Assembly: GCA_902596205.1 (NCBI GenBank)
Contig: CACJSY010000002.1
Coordinates: 89,280-153,279, forward strand
Reading direction: 5' to 3'
Origin: an uncultured Pelagibacteraceae bacterium
Lineage (GTDB): Bacteria > Pseudomonadota > Alphaproteobacteria > Pelagibacterales > Pelagibacteraceae
DNA: 64,000 bases
Of this stretch, positions 24,876-31,750 are shown one piece after another. Within the stretch, counting starts at the first letter, position 1. The number at the start of each line of letters is the position of its first letter. A model generated the notes under the pieces. It was not told the origin of the DNA. It did not search any database and saw only the letters and a list, made by a program, of their open reading frames with translations. The position numbers and the translations under genes were made by a program.

Positions 24876-26143
24876 TGGAAAAGAAAGATATCATTCAGTC
24901 ATTTAAAGATAGTTTATTTACAGGCTTAATTGCATTAGCTTTGTTCGGCCCAATAGTTGGTCTTAGAACTGCATCTAAAGGAGAAGGTTTATTTATCACT
25001 CCTCAATGGGGAATAGTTTTTTTATTAGTTGGACTTTGTATTTTAGGAAGATTTTTAATTAATTTAAATTCTGCTAGAAAAACTGAAATTACTTTTTTTT
25101 CAAAGTTTACATCTAAGTTTTCAGCGATAACTGAAGATAAAGCAAAACATTTTGCAATTACTGCAATTTTATTTTCTGCAGTGTTTCCATTTCTACCTTT
25201 TACCGACAGATACTTTATGGATGTTGCTATAATGATTTTAACTTACATCATGCTTGGTTGGGGTTTGAATATCGTAGTTGGTTTAGCAGGTCTTCTCGAT
25301 TTAGGTTATGTAGCCTTCTATGCAGTTGGTGCCTATTCATATGCATTAATCGCAACTACTTTTGGTTGGTCTTTTTGGATTTGTTTGCCTTTAGCAGGAG
25401 TGTTTGCTGCTTTTTTTGGAATTTTACTTGGCTTTCCTGTTTTAAGATTAAGAGGAGATTATCTTGCGATTGTTACTTTAGGATTTGGAGAAATTATAAG
25501 AATAATTTTAATTAATTGGTATGAAGTAACAAATGGTCCTGATGGAATTACAGGAATACCACGACCATCTTTTTTTGGATTACCTTTTAAAAGATCTCCT
25601 GATGAAGGGGAAACAAGTTTTCATTTGTTTTTCAATCTTGAATATTCAACAATGCACCGAATAATATTTCTATACTATTTAATTTTAGTATTAGCCTTAA
25701 TTACTAATTACTTTACGCTGAAGATAAGAAAACTTCCTGTTGGTAGAGCCTGGGAGGCTTTAAGAGAAGATGAGATCGCCTGCAAATCTTTAGGTGTAAA
25801 TCCTACTAATACAAAACTTACTGCTTTCGCGATCGGTGCTATGTTTGGTGGTTTTGCTGGTTCATTTTTTGCAACACGACAAGCATTTATAAGTCCAGAA
25901 AGTTTTACATTCATTGAGTCCGCAATCATTGTTGCTATTGTTGTATTAGGTGGTATGGGTTCACAAACCGGAGTAGTTCTTGCATCAATTTTCTTAATAG
26001 GAATTACAGAAATGTTCAGAGACTTAGAGCAATATAGGATGATCGCTTTTGGTGGAGCTATGGTTTTAATTATGGTGTTTAAACCTAAAGGAATTTTAGC
26101 GAACAGAAAACCAACTATTCTTATGCACGGAGATAAGAAATGA
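24875..26143 (+). CDS. livM: branched-chain amino-acid ABC permease LivM (second system)
   Basis: 422 residues, the long LivM type with an extra N-terminal pair of helices (about residues 12-60), as in E. coli. WGLNIVVGLAGLLDLGYVAFYAVGAY and the coupling loop GRAWEALREDEIACKSLGVN are diagnostic. It overlaps livG by four bases. Confidence 0.95.
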   Translation: MEKKDIIQSFKDSLFTGLIALALFGPIVGLRTASKGEGLFITPQWGIVFLLVGLCILGRFLINLNSARKTEITFFSKFTSKFSAITEDKAKHFAITAILFSAVFPFLPFTDRYFMDVAIMILTYIMLGWGLNIVVGLAGLLDLGYVAFYAVGAYSYALIATTFGWSFWICLPLAGVFAAFFGILLGFPVLRLRGDYLAIVTLGFGEIIRIILINWYEVTNGPDGITGIPRPSFFGLPFKRSPDEGETSFHLFFNLEYSTMHRIIFLYYLILVLALITNYFTLKIRKLPVGRAWEALREDEIACKSLGVNPTNTKLTAFAIGAMFGGFAGSFFATRQAFISPESFTFIESAIIVAIVVLGGMGSQTGVVLASIFLIGITEMFRDLEQYRMIAFGGAMVLIMVFKPKGILANRKPTILMHGDKK

Positions 26144-26931
26144 GCAACCTATTATCAGTAGAAAATTTAACAATGAAGTTTGGTGGTTTGACTGCAATTG
26201 ATGATTTAAGTTTTGATGCAAAAAATAATCAAATAACTTCTATAATTGGACCTAACGGTGCAGGAAAGACTACGGTATTTAATTGTCTAACAGGATTTTA
26301 TAAACCTACTAATGGTCAAATGTTCTTACATAAAGAGGATAGCAAAATTTCATTAAGAAAATATACAGACTTTAAAATTGCTTATGTAGCAAAGGTAGCT
26401 AGAACTTTTCAAAATATTAGACTGTTCCCAGCAATGTCAGTTCTTGAGAATTTGTTAGTTGCTCAACACAACGAATTAATGGTTGCCTCAGGCTATTCTT
26501 TATTTGGCTTACTTAATCTTAAAACCTATAGAGACAAAGAACAGCTAGCAGTTGATAAAGCAAAATACTGGTTAGATATTATTGGTTTAACGCACCGAGC
26601 TGATGATAATGCAGGAGACCTACCTTATGGTGATCAAAGAAAATTAGAAATTGTTCGTGCAATGTGTATTGAACCAAGGTTATTGTGCTTAGATGAACCA
26701 GCTGCAGGATTGAATCCAAAAGAGTCTGCTGAATTAAATAAATTATTAAAGTTTATTAAAACAGAGAAACAAACAGGAATTTTGTTAATTGAACATGACA
26801 TGAGTGTAGTGATGGGAATTTCAGATCATGTTGTTGTTTTGAACTATGGTAAAAAAATATTTGAAGGTACGGCTGATCAAACTAAAAATAGCAAAGAAGT
26901 TATTGAGGCTTATCTTGGAGTTGATGAATAA
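26140..26931 (+). CDS. livG: branched-chain amino-acid ABC ATPase LivG (second system)
   Basis: 263-residue ATPase. Walker A GPNGAGKTT, signature-like LPYGDQRKLEIVRAM, Walker B LLCLDEPAAGLNP and switch His in LIEHDMSV. It is a textbook LivG. Translationally coupled on both sides. Confidence 0.95.
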   Translation: MSNLLSVENLTMKFGGLTAIDDLSFDAKNNQITSIIGPNGAGKTTVFNCLTGFYKPTNGQMFLHKEDSKISLRKYTDFKIAYVAKVARTFQNIRLFPAMSVLENLLVAQHNELMVASGYSLFGLLNLKTYRDKEQLAVDKAKYWLDIIGLTHRADDNAGDLPYGDQRKLEIVRAMCIEPRLLCLDEPAAGLNPKESAELNKLLKFIKTEKQTGILLIEHDMSVVMGISDHVVVLNYGKKIFEGTADQTKNSKEVIEAYLGVDE

Positions 26932-27650
26932 TGCTTAAAATTTCTAATGTTGAAACTTTTTACGGAAAAATCCAAGCTCTTAGAGGTGTAGATCTTGATG
27001 TAAATGACGGTGAAATTGTTTCTTTGATTGGTTCTAACGGAGCAGGTAAATCAACTCTGCTAATGACGATTAGTGGCGTGAATAAAGCTAAAAGAGGAAA
27101 TATTGTTTTCAACGGTGAGAATATTGAAAACAAACAGCCCCACAAAATTGTTGATATGGGTATTTGCCAAGTACCAGAGGGAAGAAGAATTTTTTCAAGA
27201 TTAACTGTAGAAGAAAATTTGAGATTAGGGGCTCATGCCAACGAAAAAGGAAAGTATTTTGAAAATGATATTAAAGAAGTTTATGATTTATTTCCTGTAT
27301 TAAGCGATAGAAAAACTCAGAGAGGTGGAACACTTTCTGGAGGAGAACAGCAAATGTTAGCTATTGGAAGAGCTTTAATGAGTAAACCCAAAGTGCTTTT
27401 ATTAGATGAACCTTCACTAGGAATAGCACCTAAATTAGTTAATCAAATATTTGTTTCAATAAAAAATATTAATAAGGAAAAAAATGTTACTATTTTTTTA
27501 GTTGAACAAAATGCCAAAAAAGCTTTAGAGCTTGCAGACAGAGCATATGTTTTAGTTAATGGCAAAGTGACCATTAAGGGTTCTGGTCAAGAGTTGCTCA
27601 AAAATAAAGACATACAAGCCGCTTATCTCGAAGGTGGGGCAAAAAATTAA
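26931..27650 (+). CDS. livF: branched-chain amino-acid ABC ATPase LivF (second system)
   Basis: 239-residue ATPase. Walker A GSNGAGKST, signature LSGGEQQMLAIGRAL, Walker B VLLLDEPSLGIAP, with LVEQNAKKAL at the H-loop. It is of normal LivF length, without the N-terminal extension found in the 15.0-kb paralogue. Confidence 0.95.
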   Translation: MLKISNVETFYGKIQALRGVDLDVNDGEIVSLIGSNGAGKSTLLMTISGVNKAKRGNIVFNGENIENKQPHKIVDMGICQVPEGRRIFSRLTVEENLRLGAHANEKGKYFENDIKEVYDLFPVLSDRKTQRGGTLSGGEQQMLAIGRALMSKPKVLLLDEPSLGIAPKLVNQIFVSIKNINKEKNVTIFLVEQNAKKALELADRAYVLVNGKVTIKGSGQELLKNKDIQAAYLEGGAKN

Positions 27651-27662
27651 CTTTTTTTCATA

Positions 27663-27691
27663 TTTACAAGTTTGTAATTAAGGTGTTCAAT
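27663..27691 (+). promoter_or_regulatory. predicted promoter of the second binding-protein gene
   Basis: TTTACA (27663-27668), 17 bases, then TTCAAT (27686-27691), followed by the leader taattaattaacaacaaagg and gaaataatatg. It gives the binding protein its own transcript although it is last in the cluster. Confidence 0.55.
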
Positions 27692-27728
27692 ATCAATAAT
27701 TAATTAATTAACAACAAAGGGAAATAAT

Positions 27729-28832
27729 ATGTTAAGAACGTTCAATAAACTTCTTTCATTAATTGCCGGAACATTAATGCTTGCAACAGTATCAGCTAAA
27801 GCTGACGTTGTTGTTGCTTCTGCTGGACCTATGTCAGGTCAGTATGCTTCATTTGGTGCTCAGTTAAAAGCTGGTGCTGAAATGTGGTTAAAGCACGTTA
27901 ATAAAAAAGGTGGAATTAATGGCGAGAAAGTTAAATTAGAAATCGGAGACGATGCTTGCGACCCTAAACAAGCTGTTGCTGTAGCCAACAAATTTGCTGG
28001 TCAAGGTGTAGCTTATGTTGCAGGTCACTTCTGCTCTGGTTCTTCAATTCCAGCTTCTGCGGTTTACAATGAAGAGGGAATTATTCAAGTTTCACCAGCT
28101 TCAACAAATCCAGCGTTAACGGATAAAGGTGGAAAATATACTTTTAGAGTTTGTGGTAGAGATGATCAGCAAGGTGAAGTTGCTGGTAAATTCTTAGCTG
28201 ACAACTACAAAGGTAAAAAAGTAGCTATACTTCATGACAAAACTGCTTACGGAAAAGGTTTAGCAGACGCAACAAGAAAAAACATGAAGAAAGCCGGCCT
28301 TAAAGAAGCTATGTACGAAGCTTATACTGCAGGTGAAAAAGATTACTCTGCTTTAGTTTCGAAACTAAAATCTAATAACATCGATGCAGTTTATCTTGGT
28401 GGTTACCATACAGAAGGTGGTTTAATCGTAAGACAAATGAGAGACCAAGGTATGAAAACTAAATTAATCAGTGGTGACGCTTTAGTTACAGCTGAGTATT
28501 GGGATATTACTGGTGATGCAGGTGAAGGTACTTTAATGACTTTCTCTCCAGATCCAAGAAATAATCCTGCAGCTGCAGATGTTGTAAAAGAATTTAAAGC
28601 TGCTGGTATTGAGCCAGAAGGTTATGTTCTTTACTCATACGCTGCGTTACAAGTATTTGAACAAGCTGCTAACCAAGCTGGAACAAATGATCCTGCTAAA
28701 GTTCTTAAAGTAATGAGAAAAGGTAAGTTTGATACTGTAATAGGTTCATTAAGCTTTGATAAAAAAGGTGACGTGAGCTTACCAGGTTACGTATTTTATG
28801 AGTGGAGCAAAGGTAATTACAAAGAACTGTAA
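27729..28832 (+). CDS. livK: branched-chain amino-acid binding protein LivK/LivJ
   Basis: 367-residue periplasmic receptor, normal length for LivJ/LivK. Signal peptide ends SAKA-D near residue 25. The start of the mature protein (VVVASAGPMSGQYASFG) and the two cysteines (DDACDPKQA and GHFCSGSS), equivalent to the LivJ disulfide, are seen; SPASTNPALTD is another family motif. Leu/Ile/Val uptake is the likeliest role. It has a separate promoter and a strong terminator. Confidence 0.94.
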   Translation: MLRTFNKLLSLIAGTLMLATVSAKADVVVASAGPMSGQYASFGAQLKAGAEMWLKHVNKKGGINGEKVKLEIGDDACDPKQAVAVANKFAGQGVAYVAGHFCSGSSIPASAVYNEEGIIQVSPASTNPALTDKGGKYTFRVCGRDDQQGEVAGKFLADNYKGKKVAILHDKTAYGKGLADATRKNMKKAGLKEAMYEAYTAGEKDYSALVSKLKSNNIDAVYLGGYHTEGGLIVRQMRDQGMKTKLISGDALVTAEYWDITGDAGEGTLMTFSPDPRNNPAAADVVKEFKAAGIEPEGYVLYSYAALQVFEQAANQAGTNDPAKVLKVMRKGKFDTVIGSLSFDKKGDVSLPGYVFYEWSKGNYKEL

Positions 28833-28852
28833 TTCAATTGCTTAACTAATTT

Positions 28853-28878
28853 AAAAGGGGGCTTAGGCCCCCTTTTTT
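28853..28878 (+). terminator. intrinsic terminator after livK
   Basis: AAAAGGGGGC, TTAG, GCCCCCTTTT with further T residues: six GC pairs extended by A-T pairs and a T run. Confidence 0.93.
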
Positions 28879-28896
28879 ATTTATAGAAAGGAATTT

Positions 28897-29232
28897 ATGG
28901 AAATAACTTATGATGATTTTAAAAAAGTGCAGATTAAAGTTGGTACTGTCTTAGAAGTAAAAGTGAATGAAAAAGCAAGAAAACCTTCATTAATAGTTAA
29001 GGTAGATTTTGGAAAAGAAATAGGTATTAAGCAATCCTCAGCTCAGATTACTCACTATTACACCCCAGAAAATTTAGTTGGCAAACAAGTTATTGGAGTT
29101 TGTAATTTTCCGACAAAGAATATAGCTGGTGTTGTATCAGAAGTATTAGTGCTTGGAGCTATAGAAAAAGACGGAAAAGTTGTCCTAGTGCACCCGTCTC
29201 AGAAAACTGATAATGGTTTAGATATTGCTTAA
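28897..29232 (+). CDS. tRNA-binding domain protein (CsaA-like)
   Basis: 111-residue stand-alone OB-fold tRNA-binding domain, as in CsaA and the C-terminus of MetRS. FKKVQIKVGTVLEVKVNEKARKPS at the start, GIKQSSAQIT and VCNFPTKNIAGVVSEVLVLG are the family's conserved stretches. A good site (gaaagga) precedes the ATG. In CsaA the fold has chaperone/export-related activity, but binding of tRNA-like RNA is equally plausible. Confidence 0.9.
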   Translation: MEITYDDFKKVQIKVGTVLEVKVNEKARKPSLIVKVDFGKEIGIKQSSAQITHYYTPENLVGKQVIGVCNFPTKNIAGVVSEVLVLGAIEKDGKVVLVHPSQKTDNGLDIA

Positions 29233-29670
29233 ATGAGTTCTGAAACATTTAATTGGAGTTGTAGACATACATGGTCAAGAAGTGCCAAAAATACATTTTG
29301 GTGTTTACTTGGATGTTCTATTGGTGATTTTGGAACTATTTTATTTTTTCAATTAACTAAAATTCCCTTTCCTGTTTTAGCAATAATGGTTCTAGCGATA
29401 ATCAACGGAATTATTACTAGTATAATTTTAGAAACAATTATCTTATTAAGACAAAATTTTTCTTTAAAATTAGCCTTTAAAACAGCTGTTGGAATGAGCT
29501 TAATCTCAATGGTAAGCATGGAAATTGCTATGAATGCTACTGATTATTTTCTTACAGGAGGAGCTATTTTAACTTGGTGGGTTGTGCCGATAATGTTAGT
29601 TGTTGGATTTGTTACGCCTTGGCCATATAATTATTGGAGACTAAAAAAATTCAACGAAGCTTGCCATTAA
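29233..29670 (+). CDS. DUF4396 membrane protein
   Basis: 145-residue membrane protein with about four helices. FNWSCRHTWSRSAKNTFWCLLGC near the N-terminus and MEIAMNATDYFLTGG with WWVVPIMLVVGFVTPWPYNYWR match the DUF4396 family. His and Met residues in the helices would suit a metal-related role, and DUF411 and cytochrome genes follow. Function unknown. Converges on and overlaps the cytochrome b561 gene by four bases. Confidence 0.75.
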   Translation: MSSETFNWSCRHTWSRSAKNTFWCLLGCSIGDFGTILFFQLTKIPFPVLAIMVLAIINGIITSIILETIILLRQNFSLKLAFKTAVGMSLISMVSMEIAMNATDYFLTGGAILTWWVVPIMLVVGFVTPWPYNYWRLKKFNEACH

Positions 29671-30197
29671 GTAATCTTTTTTAAGATTTTATCCTTAAAA
29701 ACAAAATGATGAATAATTACTGCAAGTATATGCAGACTTACAAGTGCTAATAATAAGTAATTAGCGTAAATGTGAACTTGGTAATAAGCATCAGCTAAAA
29801 CAAAATTATCTTTCTCAAATCCATATTTAAAAAATATAAAACTAAGTGTTTCTCCCATATAAAGTTTCTTAAGAATTCCAGAGATAGTTATAGTAAAAAT
29901 ACTTAAATAAAGTAAAAAATGATTAGCCTTTCCAATGAAGACTTGGCCTTTAAAAAAACTTCTAGTTTCAGATGGACTTGGGTTAAAAAATTTCCAAATT
30001 AACCTAAACAATGTAAGATAGAAAACGGTTATTCCTATCAGGATATGTATATTTTCAAGTTCAATTCTTTCATCAGAAAATTCAAGCCCCACTAAATAAA
30101 ATCCAAAAGGAACCTGAGCTATTAAAACAATAAATGTTACCCAGTGGAACAATTTGGCCAATAGGCCGTACTCACTTTTGCTGTTAAAAATCTTCAT
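29667..30197 (-). CDS. cytochrome b561 family protein
   Basis: 176-residue di-heme membrane cytochrome with four helices. Candidate heme ligands are His18 (LAKLFHWVTFIVLI), His51 (IHILIGITVFYL), and later His in YQVHIYANYLLLALVSLHILAVIIHHF. It moves electrons between quinol and a periplasmic acceptor. Tail ends in a lysine-rich cytosolic segment. It is divergent from the DUF411 gene by 18 bases. Confidence 0.87.
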   Translation of the reverse strand: MKIFNSKSEYGLLAKLFHWVTFIVLIAQVPFGFYLVGLEFSDERIELENIHILIGITVFYLTLFRLIWKFFNPSPSETRSFFKGQVFIGKANHFLLYLSIFTITISGILKKLYMGETLSFIFFKYGFEKDNFVLADAYYQVHIYANYLLLALVSLHILAVIIHHFVFKDKILKKIT

Positions 30198-30215
30198 ATT
30201 AAATTATAATTAAAT

Positions 30216-30698
30216 ATGTCGTATAAAAGAAAAATATTCAAACTAACTTTTTTTACAGTATTATTATTCTCTGTTTTTTATATCTTTAATTTTGTCACAG
30301 ATAAAAAAGATGCTCTTGCTAATATTAACACCAAACAAGTTGTCGAAGTTTTCAAAACTCCTTCGTGCGGATGTTGTTATGGTTATGTGTTATTTTTAGA
30401 AGAAGAAAAATTTAAAGTTAAACAAACAGATATGAGAAGTCTTCATACAATAAAACAAAAATATAATATTCCAGTCGAAATGCAATCTTGCCATACTACT
30501 ATTATGGGTAAATACTTTATTGAGGGACATGTCCCTTTTGAAGCGGTTGAAAAATTATTAAAAGAGCAACCCGATATTGATGGTATAGCTTTGCCCGGAA
30601 TGCCGATTGGCACACCAGGAATGCCGGGTGATAAAGACGAACCATATGTTATTTATCAACTTAAAGATGGGAAATCTTCAGTATTCATGACAATATAA
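30216..30698 (+). CDS. DUF411 metal-binding protein
   Basis: 160 residues: one N-terminal membrane anchor or signal (residues 9-25), then the DUF411 domain with VFKTPSCGCCYGYVLFLEE, where the CxCC motif is a likely metal site. MQSCHTTIMGKYFIEGHVPF gives a further Cys and His, and the IALPGMPIGTPGMPG segment is diagnostic. DUF411 proteins are repeatedly linked to copper resistance or trafficking. Neighbouring cytochromes fit that reading, but no copper ATPase is present. Confidence 0.88.
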   Translation: MSYKRKIFKLTFFTVLLFSVFYIFNFVTDKKDALANINTKQVVEVFKTPSCGCCYGYVLFLEEEKFKVKQTDMRSLHTIKQKYNIPVEMQSCHTTIMGKYFIEGHVPFEAVEKLLKEQPDIDGIALPGMPIGTPGMPGDKDEPYVIYQLKDGKSSVFMTI

Positions 30699-30703
30699 AG
30701 TTT

Positions 30704-31153
30704 ATGATCCAAAAAATAAAAATAATAAAAACACTTATTTTTATTTTTTCCATAAGCTTTTCTTTTTCTGCTAATGCTATGACTGTAGAAGAAATCATAA
30801 AAGGCAGAAAAGCTATGTTTAGCGAAAACTATCAAAACGCAAAAAAAATATCTATATTACTGAAATCTAAAAGAATTGAAGAGGCTAAACCTTTAATGAA
30901 AAAAATTTCAGATAATTATATAAAATTATTAGATTATTTTCCTGAAAATGCAAAAGAGGGGTTTAAAACAGGAGCACTACCGAGCATTTGGGAAAATAAA
31001 GATGAATTCAATGCTTTAATGAAAAAAGCATCAGATGATATGATTAAACTTGCTAAAGCAATTGAAACTGCAGAAGACCTAAGAGCGGTGCAAAAAGAAC
31101 TGATGTGGAGTAACTGCACAGCCTGTCATAGTAGATTTAGAGCGCCTCATTAA
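30704..31153 (+). CDS. cytochrome c' / c556 family protein
   Basis: 149 residues. Signal peptide (cleavage near ANA, residue 26) and a four-helix bundle end with the heme-binding CTACH close to the C-terminus, the cytochrome c' (CytC_2) arrangement. MTVEEIIKGRKAMF opens the mature domain. It depends on the Ccm/CcdA maturation route, whose ccdA is at 7.3 kb. Function may be electron transfer or small-gas/metal stress. Confidence 0.87.
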   Translation: MIQKIKIIKTLIFIFSISFSFSANAMTVEEIIKGRKAMFSENYQNAKKISILLKSKRIEEAKPLMKKISDNYIKLLDYFPENAKEGFKTGALPSIWENKDEFNALMKKASDDMIKLAKAIETAEDLRAVQKELMWSNCTACHSRFRAPH

Positions 31154-31159
31154 GTTAAA

Positions 31160-31747
31160 ATGCAACTTTTTCCATTAATATTATTTGGTATTGCGACCGC
31201 GTTTTCTCCTGGCCCAAATAACATTATGACATCTTATACAGCTTTTAATTTTGGCTTTAGAAAAGCAATTCCTACGATGCTTGGAGTTATTATTGGATGG
31301 ACGCTTTTAATTATTCTTTTGCAACTTACTTCCGGGGCTATTTTTCAAAAGTATGCATTTATTCAAACCACAATTAAAATATTAGGATCAGTTTATCTAT
31401 TATATATGGCTTACAAATTATCCTTCGCAGGACAATCAAGAGATAAAAAAATTGATCCAAAACCAGTGACTTTTTTAAATACTTTTTGGTTTCAATTTGT
31501 AAATCCTAAAAGCATTATCGTTGGCTTAACTTCAATTTCATTATTTATTGACACGCAAAACAATTATTTAAGAGACTCGATTGTTTTAACATTTGTGTGG
31601 TTTTTAATGGCTGTTGGAAGCCAAACAGCTTGGTGCTTAATGGGAAAATACATGAGAAAATTCGCCACAAGTGATAAATTTATAAAGAATTTTAATTATA
31701 CAATGTCTTTTTTACTTATCGTTTGCGTAATTTTGTTCTATGTATAG
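31160..31747 (+). CDS. LysE family exporter
   Basis: 195-residue membrane transporter with six helices. The signature FGIATAFSPGPNNIMTSYTAFNFG and the FQFVNPKSIIVGLTSIS segment identify the LysE/RhtB superfamily. Different in detail from the 10.3-kb paralogue. It follows the cytochrome gene by seven bases and precedes acnA by four. Confidence 0.88.
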   Translation: MQLFPLILFGIATAFSPGPNNIMTSYTAFNFGFRKAIPTMLGVIIGWTLLIILLQLTSGAIFQKYAFIQTTIKILGSVYLLYMAYKLSFAGQSRDKKIDPKPVTFLNTFWFQFVNPKSIIVGLTSISLFIDTQNNYLRDSIVLTFVWFLMAVGSQTAWCLMGKYMRKFATSDKFIKNFNYTMSFLLIVCVILFYV

Positions 31748-31750
31748 CGC

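Noticed and set aside
30934..31119. Open frame antisense to cytochrome c556
   Set aside because: Shadow of the real gene; contains low-complexity Ser/Ala and no start site.
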